Shown: piece after piece, positions 1 to 6,585 of the stretch | How the letters are laid out: each line of letters opens with the position of its first letter | Numbering within the stretch: the stretch's first letter is position 1 | Origin: Deltaproteobacteria bacterium | GTDB lineage: Bacteria; Desulfobacterota; Binatia; UBA9968 | NCBI GenBank assembly: GCA_016844625.1 | Contig: JAERMN010000235.1 | Coordinates: 1-10,561 of the forward strand | Direction: 5' to 3' | Length of the DNA: 10,561 nt | Made by a program: the position numbers and the translations under genes | The notes under the pieces: generated by a model | Seen by the model: the letters and a program-made list of their open reading frames with translations, nothing else | Database searches by the model: none | Told to the model about the DNA's origin: nothing

Positions 1-644
1 GCCGTCATCCCGACGCCCATCCTAGCCTGGACGGCTACGACGGTCTGGTCGTATTGGGCGGGCCGATGAGCGTCTACGACGACCATCGGTTGCCGCATCT
101 CGCCGTCGAGATGAAGTTGATCGAAGCTGCGCTGCAGCGAAATCTACCAATTTTAGGAATTTGCTTGGGCGCGCAGTTGATCGCACGCACTCTCGGCGCG
201 CGTGTATATGCGAACCACACAAAGGAAATCGGCTGGTACGACGTGAGTCCGTCGACGCATGCCGAACTCGACCCGCTGTTAAGCGAATTCGAAGATACTG
301 AAAAAATCTTCCAGTGGCACGGCGACACCTTCGACACCCCCAAGCGGGCCGTGCATCTGGCGTCGTCGCGAACTTGCGGCAATCAAGCGTTTCGCTACCG
401 CGCTAATGTCTACGCGTTTCAATTTCATCTCGAAGTCGATGAACCGATGATTCTGCGCTGGCTAAAGGTTGCCGAGAACCGACGCGAGATTGCTAGTCTC
501 CACGGTGATATTGACCCCGACGAGATTCACGCCGAAACCGAGCACCACATCGAACGCATGCACGAGCTCAGCGATCATGTGTTTGGCGAGTTCATCAATT
601 TATTTGGCGTCGAGAAAACCCGTCGGCGACTAGCGTCGCGGTAG
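1..644 (+). CDS. Class I glutamine amidotransferase (GMP synthase-like), 5'-truncated
   Basis: The reading frame is open from base 3 to the TAG at 642-644 (213 residues visible), and the true start lies left of the window. The catalytic triad of the class I glutamine amidotransferase fold is complete. The nucleophile elbow GICLGAQ has its Cys codon at 162-164, and FQFHLEV carries His at 426-428 and Glu at 432-434. The oxyanion strand VVLGGPMS lies just upstream. Such domains hydrolyse glutamine and pass ammonia to a partner. This protein resembles the stand-alone COG0518 type, which has no GMP synthase ATP-pyrophosphatase domain; the gene stops soon after the His/Glu motif with about 70 extra residues. 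The substrate is unknown. It converges on the small minus-strand gene ending at 684. The family call is secure, the cellular role is not. Confidence 0.88.
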   Translation, partial: RHPDAHPSLDGYDGLVVLGGPMSVYDDHRLPHLAVEMKLIEAALQRNLPILGICLGAQLIARTLGARVYANHTKEIGWYDVSPSTHAELDPLLSEFEDTEKIFQWHGDTFDTPKRAVHLASSRTCGNQAFRYRANVYAFQFHLEVDEPMILRWLKVAENRREIASLHGDIDPDEIHAETEHHIERMHELSDHVFGEFINLFGVEKTRRRLASR

Positions 645-683
645 GTAAATGGCTTAACATTCTGACCAACCGAAGCAATCGAC

Positions 684-815
684 TCAACGCTCTAATCGAA
701 AGCGTTGCACCGGCCGTCTAGTTCTTTTGGTTTTCCCGATCCCGCGTAGAACCAGTATCGAAAGCGCCGGCACGACGATAATCACGGACAACAACAGGAT
801 GGCGTCAAGAATCAT
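684..815 (-). CDS. Small single-span membrane protein, copy 1 of a paralogous pair (43 aa)
   Basis: I do not recognise a named family. The 43 residues comprise Met, a short polar start with Asp4, one hydrophobic segment (about residues 5-24) and a basic tail rich in Lys/Arg (residues 28-40). By the positive-inside rule the tail should be cytoplasmic. I chose the ATG at 813-815 because a GGAG lies ten bases upstream. The in-frame ATG nine bases earlier, at 822-824, sits almost on top of that GGAG. The protein aligns without gaps along its whole length with the one at 1507-1638, with 17 of 43 positions identical, including the tail pattern GK.K..R..VQR.R.E. That match, together with the same ribosome-site spacing and shared upstream boxes, is the main evidence that this short frame is real. 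Role unknown; possibilities include a small regulatory subunit or a membrane-active toxin. Confidence 0.62.
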   Translation of the reverse strand: MILDAILLLSVIIVVPALSILVLRGIGKTKRTRRPVQRFRLER

Positions 816-891
816 GATAGTCATTCTCCACCAGCACAAAAAGCAATCGCGATGCCAACTGACGAGTACCATACAAATCAAAAACTTAGCG

Positions 892-943
892 GCTTAGCAT
901 CGACCCTAACAGTCTGACGTTGTCATTGCATTTGACAGAATTG
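892..943 (-). promoter_or_regulatory. Conserved upstream boxes of small-protein copy 1
   Basis: Read on the minus strand, this stretch carries CAATTCTGTCAAATG (929-943), then nine bases, then CGTCAGAC (912-919), and further down GCTAAGC (892-898). The same three boxes precede copy 2 with the same nine-base gap between the first two. A fourth shared box, GGCATC, lies at 851-856. The first box starts 128 bases before the ATG at 815. On the plus strand TTGACAGA is repeated in tandem at 932-939 and 941-948. I infer a shared promoter and/or operator plus a conserved leader; I do not see a clean sigma-70 pair. Confidence 0.5.
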
Positions 944-1506
944 ACAGACAAGGAAGAGACACGAAAGTAATCCGTGCGGCAATTTAGGCAATGCGCTGAC
1001 CCGGCTTATTCGTGGTGCAACAGCGATCGAGGCGAAACCCTTTTGCAGCCAAGGCAAAGCGGCTTTGCCTTGGAGAGGCATGCGACCCGATCTGCCGTGA
1101 AATTAACTGTGAAAAGGTCAAACATCTTGCCGAGCACCGAGCATGACGATGAAACCTTTAGCGCTGATGCCTTCGCTCTCCAGGGTTCCACCTCGACCGA
1201 CACTCTGTCGTTGGTTTTCCTGGTAGTGTGAATAATCCAGGCTAGGTCATGAGACAGCCGGCGAGATTGCTGGGTTTCTGGCGCACTAATTTTTGCCTGC
1301 CAACCATGGCGATAGGATGCTGGAATGGAAATCCGTCGTGTGGCTGGGCCAAAATACGATAGATACGATGGATACTTTGGTGAACTCAGTTGAAGTAACG
1401 GGTCTATATAAACCAAACTACGGATGCGGCAATCTAACCAGACGGATTATTGAGAAGGGCTAGGTTGAAAAATCGATCGACATGGCGGCGAGCTGGTTGG
1501 TCGACC
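944..1506. other. Spacer between the two small-protein units; no convincing gene
   Basis: Nothing recognisable is encoded here. A 136-residue open frame on the minus strand (1006-1416) has serine- and arginine-rich, low-complexity character, no visible ribosome site and no family I know. The stretch holds one strong hairpin (1049-1073) and a short run of imperfect repeats of the type ATACGATRG around 1355-1376. Confidence 0.5.
1049..1073. repeat. Perfect 11-bp inverted repeat (hairpin)
   Basis: The arm CCAAGGCAAAG (1049-1059) is followed by the loop CGG and the exact complement CTTTGCCTTGG (1063-1073). Neither strand has a T-run after it, so it does not look like an intrinsic terminator. Its outer arms (CCAA..GG/CC..TTGG) recall hairpin 2 of the three-hairpin repeats in this window, but the similarity is short and may be chance. 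It sits between the two small-protein units. Confidence 0.7.
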
Positions 1507-1638
1507 TTATGGCTCCGGTCGATGCCTCTGCACAGCTACGCGAGCTTTTTTTCTCTTCCCTATCGCCAATAAAGCCATGATCGAGCCCAGCGATATGGCA
1601 ACCACGGCTAACAACATCAATACGGTGTCATAGTTCAT
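1507..1638 (-). CDS. Small single-span membrane protein, copy 2 of a paralogous pair (43 aa)
   Basis: The frame runs from the ATG at 1636-1638 to a TAA at 1507-1509, giving 43 residues, exactly the length of copy 1. It has Asp4, a hydrophobic span (about residues 5-26) and a basic tail beginning GKRKKAR and continuing VQRHRPE. GGAG stands ten bases before the ATG, as in copy 1. Identity with copy 1 is 17/43 without gaps and is strongest in the tail, while the span changes mostly among hydrophobic residues. The DNA has diverged substantially, so this is an old duplication kept under protein-level constraint rather than a recent copy. No domain is recognised. The basic tail should face the cytoplasm. 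A structural resemblance to small type I toxins or to accessory subunits of membrane complexes is possible but unproven. Confidence 0.64.
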   Translation of the reverse strand: MNYDTVLMLLAVVAISLGSIMALLAIGKRKKARVAVQRHRPEP

Positions 1639-1707
1639 CGTCGTGTTTCTCCCAGGCCCACTGTGAGCAACACTGATGCCAGTAAACGACCTTTAAGATT
1701 ATTCAAT

Positions 1708-1767
1708 GCTTAGCCCGACATCCTCGCAGGATTCCGTTTGACGCAGCCGACACATTTGTCAAAATTG
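1708..1767 (-). promoter_or_regulatory. Conserved upstream boxes of small-protein copy 2
   Basis: On the minus strand this stretch holds CAATTTTGACAAATG (1753-1767), nine bases, then CGTCAAAC (1736-1743), and later GCTAAGC (1708-1714). These correspond to the boxes at 892-943 upstream of copy 1. GGCATC recurs at 1675-1680. The first box begins 129 bases before the start codon, against 128 in copy 1. A consensus-like TTGACA lies inside the first box, but no good -10 follows at 16-18 bases. Conservation at equal distance argues for a real regulatory region or transcribed leader. Confidence 0.5.
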
Positions 1768-2137
1768 GCTATTCTTGTCAGCCATGCAAATCTACCGATG
1801 TCAGTTCTGGAATACCTTTCGCATCGAGGACCGCTACAGCAAGAAATCACGCTGAGGCGGTTGGCGGATCTCTTCATCCCGAGTCGGCTCTTCTCTGCCG
1901 GTCCACTCGTGTGTTTTTCATAACCTTCGGGCTACTGGGCGGCCAGTGGCAGAAAGCTGCCGCGCTCGTAGTGAAAACGGGCTGTGGCGGTTTTACCTTG
2001 GTCGCAATCGTTAGGGCTGGGATCGCCGGCTGGGCTTTGGTGAACCGCGAAAATCCCTGGGGCACCCCGCCCTAACTGGACGAATTTCATCGGCGCAACC
2101 GTGGTCTCGAAGCGTTCGCCTGCGCTGGCCTGGGACT
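1768..2137. other. Unassigned intergenic stretch
   Basis: I can support no gene here. Overlapping frames exist on both strands (for example 1932-2144 minus and 1874-2065 minus), and a plus-strand frame from about 1911 to 2074 reads as mildly hydrophobic. None shows a ribosome site, a known motif or an independent reason to be coding. The stretch could be a decayed gene. Confidence 0.4.
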
Positions 2138-2258
2138 CAATCAACCGGGCATTTCGCGATCGGGGTATGAACCCCGCTCGCGACCAAAGGGGATGTTCAA
2201 CCCCCTTTGGAAACCCCAGTAATTTTGTCCCCGCAGCAAGCTGCGGGGAATGTTAGAT
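2138..2258 (+). repeat. Three-hairpin repeat, copy R1
   Basis: This is the first of four copies, oriented by its asymmetric loops. After the lead box GCATTTCGC, hairpin 1 pairs CGCGA.CGGGG (2155-2165) with CCCCG.TCGCG (2172-2182) around TATGAA, with one mismatch. Hairpin 2 pairs CCAAAGGGG (2184-2192) with CCCCTTTGG (2202-2210). A box AAACCCCA follows. Hairpin 3 pairs CCCCGCAG (2229-2236) with CTGCGGGG (2241-2248) around the loop CAAG. It lies downstream of the nitronate monooxygenase gene. The ends are approximate. Confidence 0.8.
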
Positions 2259-2389
2259 TCAAGTACGCAACGGCAAGAGTCGGAGCGCGCATGTATAAAG
2301 TGGTCAACTACAGGAACAAGGGTGAGTATTCGTGAGAACCGAAAACACATGTGCGGCATTGGGTGTTCGCAAAACATCGCCTGCCGATT

Positions 2390-3367
2390 CTAAATTCGAA
2401 GTAGAGTCGCCAAACGTCCTCTGATAATTTCTTCCGCCTCGGCAACCATGTCTCGAACCACTTCGTGCACCGTTTTGATGGAGTCGATCAAGCCAGCGTC
2501 TTGGCCGAAGGAAAGAGAAGCGTTGTCGATATCCCCGGCGGACCGTGCCCCTGCTAGCTGTTTGCCGATCTCGGTTACATTTTGCCGTATCGCCCACTCG
2601 TGCCCGGACCAACGTTCGATAAATCTGTTTCGTTGCGCACGGGACATGGCGCCGGGCCAGACCCGCTGGCTAACCAGATCGGGGATCTCCGTTAGGACGG
2701 TGTCGTGGCCGTCGCTCTTGACGATCGCTTGCTTGAAGTTCGCATGAATCGGCGCTTCCGGCGTCGCCATAAAGCGGGTGCCGAGCAAAACGCCTTCAGC
2801 GCCCAGCGCCAGCGCCGCGGCGAGTCCGCGGCCATCGGCGATCCCGCCGGCCAAGAGCACCGGTAATGGCGCGACGGCTTTGACCATCATCGGCACCAAC
2901 GGCAGCGAGGCCATCCAACCGACGTGGCCGCCGGCTTCGGTGCCTTGCGCCACCAACACATCAGCGCCAGCTTCCGCCGCACGCAACGCTTCGGGAACTT
3001 CGCCGGCCATATGCATAACTTTGCAGCCGGCATCGTGCGCGCGCTGAAAATAGTCACGCAAGTTTTGATCCTTACGCGCCCACGCAAAGGCTGCTACCGC
3101 CGGCTTGGCGCGCAGTGTCACGGCAAACATGTCTTCCTGGATTTGAAACAACAGATGATTGATGCCGAAGGGCTTTTCCGTGCGTTCATGGATCGCGGCA
3201 ATCTCACTTTCCAACGTCGCGGCATTAAACGCCGACGTGCCGAGCGTGCCGAACCCGCCAGCATTGGAGACCGCAGCGACCAGCGGCGCCGTCGTCGCAG
3301 TTCCCATACCCCCGAGAACAATTGGATGAGTTATACCGAGCAGATCGCAAATACGCGTGTGAATCAT
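2390..3367 (-). CDS. Nitronate monooxygenase (2-nitropropane dioxygenase family)
   Basis: This is an FMN-dependent TIM-barrel enzyme that oxidises alkyl nitronates, with oxygen, to carbonyl compounds and nitrite. It is 325 residues long, the usual size. Near the N-terminus is PIVLGGMG (residues 15-22), which starts the barrel. QGTEAGGH (141-148) is the family signature, with His148 as the presumed catalytic base. AGGIADGRG (173-181) and LGTRFM (195-200) form the FMN-phosphate region. The ATG at 3365-3367 follows a strong GGAGGAG ribosome site. The gene lies 142 bases downstream of the SGNH hydrolase on the same strand, with its own ribosome site, so co-transcription is possible but not shown. 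Similar sequences include enoyl-ACP reductase FabK, but the His-containing QGxEAGGH motif and the lack of a fatty-acid locus favour nitronate monooxygenase. The true substrate is uncertain. Confidence 0.9.
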   Translation of the reverse strand: MIHTRICDLLGITHPIVLGGMGTATTAPLVAAVSNAGGFGTLGTSAFNAATLESEIAAIHERTEKPFGINHLLFQIQEDMFAVTLRAKPAVAAFAWARKDQNLRDYFQRAHDAGCKVMHMAGEVPEALRAAEAGADVLVAQGTEAGGHVGWMASLPLVPMMVKAVAPLPVLLAGGIADGRGLAAALALGAEGVLLGTRFMATPEAPIHANFKQAIVKSDGHDTVLTEIPDLVSQRVWPGAMSRAQRNRFIERWSGHEWAIRQNVTEIGKQLAGARSAGDIDNASLSFGQDAGLIDSIKTVHEVVRDMVAEAEEIIRGRLATLLRI

Positions 3368-3509
3368 GACTCCTCCTCACAGTTCGACTTAGTGCGGGCT
3401 ACCGCTGAGCAACTTCCATGGGCAAAGGCCGCAAACCGCACGTGTCCGAACGTAAAGTTGCCGGCGTCTTGGCGCGAGCGGCTCGCTGCGTTCGAGAACG
3501 ACAGACCAT

Positions 3510-4763
3510 TTACTGCACCACGCCCGGCAACGCGTTAGCACGCTTAGCCAGAGCGGCGAAGTTCCCGGCCACGGTTCGAGTGCCGAATCGGGAAAAGTGG
3601 CGGTCATCGGTAAAGTAGGGGTTTTTCCCTTCGGCGACAGTTTTCTCGTAGATGAAGCGGCTGATATCCTGGCACATAAAGCGCGTTGCTTTACACATTT
3701 CTAGACCTTCGCCGCGGCGTGGGTCGAGATCCTCAAGCACGCGCGCGCCGCGCGTAAGATTAGCATAAACCTCCGTGTAATCGGGATGAATCACCATGGC
3801 GATCCGCCAATCGCGACCGCGGGCGATTTCACCCACACCGTCAAAGAAAAACTTGAGCGCTTGGCGCTGGTTGCCATCGAGCGGTGCCGGCTTGACATAG
3901 AGTTTTGGATACTGTGCCGCTTGCAGCGTGATGGGTTTGCCATCGGCGGCCGGAGGTTGCCACTGTTTGAGCGCCGGCTTGGCGCGCGGCGCATTAAACC
4001 ACGCAAACACGATGGTTGCTCGGCGCCACTGATCAAAACGCGACGTCCAGTGCGCAAGCGTCGGAAACATGTTCGAATAGCCGCGAACGCGCCGGATGAA
4101 ATACTTACTGAGGATCATGAAATCGTTGTAGGCGTAAATGTAAAATGCCACGAAAGCGCCGGGAGCGATACGGTCAGCCACATAGTGCAGCGTGGCCAAA
4201 TAATCCGCCGGCGAATTACCGGTCACGCCGAACACACAAGCCTCGATGCCCATCTCGCTAAGCACCGGGCCGAAAGTGTCGGCGTAAGCGAGACCGCTGC
4301 CATAAATCATCGAGTCGCCGATCAAGACGTAGCGGCAGCTTTTCGGATTGCCACGCTCCGTCGCGGGGTCGGCGCGAAAACCATCAGAACCAATGAAGAC
4401 TTCTTGCACACCCCAGCCCGAGGCATCGGGATCCGATGGGTTATGCACCGGGGCCTTGACCCGTGTGTTTGGAATATAGTGCGAACGGTCGTAAGCGAGG
4501 TATTTATCCGCCACCGCTCCCGGGTTACGCGCGGACCAATAGAACTGGAACCCCAGCAATAATACTGGCGGCACGAGGACGAAGCCGACAAAGCGAAGCA
4601 ACTTGAATTTATCGAAGAGTAGCCAAAATAAGATGACGTATATCGGCCAGGCGATCAGTGCTCCGGGCAGCTGCACGAACGACATCCCGACCATGACGGC
4701 ATAGAGCGTACCAACAACTGACGCGACCAGAAATATGCCGAGATGGAGGAGTATTTTTTTCAT
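3510..4763 (-). CDS. Membrane-anchored SGNH/GDSL-type hydrolase
   Basis: The 417-residue protein begins with two or three transmembrane segments (about residues 6-28, 33-52, 56-76), followed by a soluble domain. That domain carries the SGNH blocks: GDSM with Ser151, the glycine block GVTGNSPADY (179-188), YNDF with Asn213, and near the C-terminus D386-D-R-H389 as the Asp/His pair. Proteins of this type remove or transfer acyl groups on polysaccharides, lipids or glycans; here the active site probably faces the periplasm. I chose the ATG at 4761-4763 (MKKILLHL) because it begins a normal hydrophobic N-terminus. A TTG 39 bases upstream would run into repeat R2. The ribosome site is weak. The closest functional parallel I can suggest is an acyltransferase or esterase for surface polymers, but no glycan genes are nearby. 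Substrate unknown. Confidence 0.78.
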   Translation of the reverse strand: MKKILLHLGIFLVASVVGTLYAVMVGMSFVQLPGALIAWPIYVILFWLLFDKFKLLRFVGFVLVPPVLLLGFQFYWSARNPGAVADKYLAYDRSHYIPNTRVKAPVHNPSDPDASGWGVQEVFIGSDGFRADPATERGNPKSCRYVLIGDSMIYGSGLAYADTFGPVLSEMGIEACVFGVTGNSPADYLATLHYVADRIAPGAFVAFYIYAYNDFMILSKYFIRRVRGYSNMFPTLAHWTSRFDQWRRATIVFAWFNAPRAKPALKQWQPPAADGKPITLQAAQYPKLYVKPAPLDGNQRQALKFFFDGVGEIARGRDWRIAMVIHPDYTEVYANLTRGARVLEDLDPRRGEGLEMCKATRFMCQDISRFIYEKTVAEGKNPYFTDDRHFSRFGTRTVAGNFAALAKRANALPGVVQ

Positions 4764-4792
4764 CGGTAGAGTGCCAATCTTTCGAACCGGTA

Positions 4793-4917
4793 AATAAACC
4801 AAGCCACTTCGCGGGCGGGGTTTTAACCCCGCCCTTGACCCAAAGGGGATGCTATCGCCCCCTTTGAAAACCCCGCAATAGGTTCCCGCCTCAAGAGGCG
4901 GGGTTTACCGAGAATCT
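4793..4917 (+). repeat. Three-hairpin repeat, copy R2
   Basis: Hairpin 1 is GGGCGGGG (4813-4820), loop TTTTAA, CCCCGCCC (4827-4834). Hairpin 2 is CAAAGGGG (4841-4848) with CCCCTTTG (4859-4866). Hairpin 3 is CCCGCCT (4885-4891), loop CAAG, AGGCGGG (4896-4902). The left end shares AATAAAC with copies R3 and R4. It starts 30 bases upstream of the SGNH hydrolase start codon, so it occupies that gene's promoter or leader region. R3 follows almost directly, making a tandem pair. Confidence 0.85.
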
Positions 4918-4918
4918 A

Positions 4919-5019
4919 TAATAAACGGGGCATTTCGCCTGCGGGGTATTAACCCCGCAGGCGACCAAAGGGGATGCTCGCCCCCTTTGGATTCCCCATT
5001 TGATGGTGCCCGCAGCAAG
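4919..5019 (+). repeat. Three-hairpin repeat, copy R3 (third hairpin incomplete)
   Basis: Hairpin 1 is the best in the family: CGCCTGCGGGG (4936-4946), loop TATTAA, CCCCGCAGGCG (4953-4963), eleven perfect pairs. Hairpin 2 is CCAAAGGGG (4965-4973) with CCCCTTTGG (4982-4990). The left arm and loop of hairpin 3, CCCGCAG and CAAG, are present at 5009-5019, but the right arm is missing. An unrelated inverted repeat begins two bases later. Confidence 0.82.
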
Positions 5020-5021
5020 AA

Positions 5022-5051
5022 GCTAGCATATCCCTTGGGGACGCTGCTAGC
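5022..5051. repeat. Hairpin in the leader region of the solute-binding protein gene
   Basis: GCTAGCA (5022-5028) pairs with TGCTAGC (5045-5051), and inside it TCCC (5031-5034) pairs with GGGA (5038-5041). It starts where the right arm of hairpin 3 of R3 should be, 89 bases before the downstream start codon. There is no T-run, so it is not a typical terminator. It may be a rearranged end of R3 or a leader structure. Confidence 0.5.
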
Positions 5052-5140
5052 GGACGGTGGATCAAGGCGTCCGATTGCATCCCGGCGGCGGCTCCGATAT
5101 CAGAGACCAAGGATCATCATTTGCGACGGACCAAATTCAT

Positions 5141-6271
5141 ATGAAACGCACAGCCTGGAAGCTGCTTATTAGCGCGACTCTGTTCCTATTCTCGGTTAGC
5201 GCCGTAGCATCGGCAGCTGAAGTCAGGCCAGCCACAACCCAAGAATGGGAGTCGCTGGTCAAAAAAGCCGAGGATGAAGGCGAAGTGGCGGTTTATGCCA
5301 CTGACTCCATCGGCAACACGCAGATGATCTGGGCGGCGTTTCAAAAGCGTTATCCAAAGATCAAACTAGTCGGCACCTCGGTGGGACGCGGCAGCGATTT
5401 ATTCCCAAAACTTTTTAGCGAGCGGCGCGCCGGCAAGTTTCTCGCCGATGTCTTTCTCGCCGGGCCGACCGCGATCCATTTGAATTTGTATCCGGCAAAG
5501 GTCATCGAGCCGATCCCACCGATACTGGTCCATCCTGGCGTCACCGACCTGTCAAAATGGTGGATGGGCAAGCACCACTACGTCGACCCTGAGGGCCAGT
5601 ACAACTTCATGTACGAAAGTGCGTTGTACGGACCGCCACTATCGTTCAACACCAACGTGATCAATGAAAAGGACATTAAGTCGGCGTGGGACTTGGTGCA
5701 GCCGCAATGGAAGGGCAAATACGCGGTGCTGCAAATGGGTCCCACCCAGGGCTCCACGGCGATGACTTATGTCTACCATCATCCGCAACTGGGGCCGAAG
5801 TTCATTGAAAAAATATACCGCGACATGGAGCCGACGTTTTTTCGCGATCTGCGCCAGGGCACCGACTGGTTGTCCAGCGGAAAGTTCCCGCTCTGTTTTC
5901 TTTGCCGCAGGATCGATCGCGCCGCGCTGCAAGGCCTGCCGGTCGCCGAGCTTGACCCCTACGCGATCGCCGAGAAGCCTGGCATCGGCTCCGGCTCCGG
6001 CGCGCTAGTATTGATGAATCGCCACCCACATCCCAATGCCGCTAAAGTATTCATCAACTGGTTTCTCTCGTTGGAAGGACAGATCGCTTTTCGCCAAGCC
6101 AACACCGATGAATTCCGAATCGGATCGCTGCGCGAAGATTTGCCTCAAGAAATCTTGCCGCCATTGGCGCGCAGGAGAAAGGATAAAGACTATCTCTTGA
6201 TCAACCGCCCAGAGTGGATGGATTTCAAGCCGATCCAGGCTCTGCTCGAACAACTAAAAAAGAGCAAGTAG
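5141..6271 (+). CDS. Periplasmic solute-binding protein, iron(III)-type ABC family
   Basis: This is a 376-residue extracellular solute-binding protein. I chose the ATG at 5141 because it begins a classic signal peptide: MKRTAWK, a hydrophobic core and ASA (residues 23-25), so cleavage probably precedes Ala26. The upstream frame extension to 5057 would bury that signal. The mature part reads as a type 2 binding fold: EWESLVKKAEDEGEVAVYAT at the N-terminus, then a two-lobe body, and NAAKVFINWFLSLEGQ near the C-terminus, typical of Fe(III)-binding-like SBP_bac families. The ligand is unknown; many relatives bind organic or metal ligands other than iron. No permease or ATPase gene adjoins it, so it is an orphan binding protein here. 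The ribosome site is weak. The promoter must lie in or between repeats R2/R3 and the hairpin at 5022-5051. Confidence 0.87.
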   Translation: MKRTAWKLLISATLFLFSVSAVASAAEVRPATTQEWESLVKKAEDEGEVAVYATDSIGNTQMIWAAFQKRYPKIKLVGTSVGRGSDLFPKLFSERRAGKFLADVFLAGPTAIHLNLYPAKVIEPIPPILVHPGVTDLSKWWMGKHHYVDPEGQYNFMYESALYGPPLSFNTNVINEKDIKSAWDLVQPQWKGKYAVLQMGPTQGSTAMTYVYHHPQLGPKFIEKIYRDMEPTFFRDLRQGTDWLSSGKFPLCFLCRRIDRAALQGLPVAELDPYAIAEKPGIGSGSGALVLMNRHPHPNAAKVFINWFLSLEGQIAFRQANTDEFRIGSLREDLPQEILPPLARRRKDKDYLLINRPEWMDFKPIQALLEQLKKSK

Positions 6272-6370
6272 TCAGTCGCATATCGGGCGAGTTTTCGAGC
6301 AAAGCCGTTTCAATCTCTGTGGGTCGATTCCGCGCCGCTCCGAGCGTTAAGTTAATTGCCTACCCGAAGT

Positions 6371-6406
6371 CCGTCATTGCCGCATGCTTTGAGCGGCAAA
6401 TCCAGG
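6371..6406. repeat. Degenerate CGTCATT...ATCCAGG palindrome
   Basis: TTGCCGC (6377-6383) and GCGGCAA (6393-6399) form a seven-pair stem inside the frame CGTCA...ATCCAGG. From memory this matches the widespread environmental and proteobacterial repeat of the form CGTCATTCCCGC-loop-GCGGGAATCCAGG. Here one stem position has changed on both arms, so pairing is kept. The family assignment is by recall, not search. Confidence 0.55.
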
Positions 6407-6423
6407 CGAGTCCGGGACTGGTA

Positions 6424-6505
6424 GGCTCGACCCATTCGACGCGGCTCAGGGTCGCCCGTCGAGAGCCTCTGGGTCGAACGATGGTGCGCACAGTCGAACC
6501 ACGAT
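6424..6505. repeat. Cluster of degenerate TTCGAC/GCTCAGG repeats
   Basis: TCGACCC (6427-6433) and GGGTCGA (6471-6477) are inverted around CATTCGACGCGGCTCAGGG. A further GTCGAACCACGA lies at 6493-6504. The words resemble the common dispersed repeat built from TTCGAC-AAGCTCAGG and its complement, seen in many environmental genomes. I see no gene in 6272-6614; this cluster and the palindrome just before it fill much of that space. Confidence 0.45.
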
Positions 6506-6585
6506 AAAAACATTCAGGGGCGACGCCTTTAAGACAAATCTCATCGCCTGATACCGCGCAGCTTGCGGCACGGTTGTTTATTACC

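Noticed and set aside
1006..1416. 136-residue minus-strand open frame between the small-protein units
   Set aside because: No ribosome site, serine/arginine-rich composition without a recognisable fold, and the perfect hairpin at 1049-1073 lies within it. More likely a chance frame, though its strand and position between the paralogs deserve a homology search.
1738..1923. 61-residue plus-strand open frame
   Set aside because: It starts at a TTG inside the conserved upstream boxes of the minus-strand copy 2 and has no ribosome site or known motif.
1932..2144. 70-residue minus-strand frame and an overlapping mildly hydrophobic plus-strand frame
   Set aside because: Neither has a translation signal or a family I know; both strands being open looks like chance or decay.
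2924..3538. 204-residue plus-strand frame opposite the nitronate monooxygenase
   Set aside because: It is antisense to a gene with full family motifs and has arginine-rich shadow composition.
3786..4562. 258-residue plus-strand frame opposite the SGNH hydrolase
   Set aside because: It is a shadow of a well-supported gene on the other strand; no motif or ribosome site.
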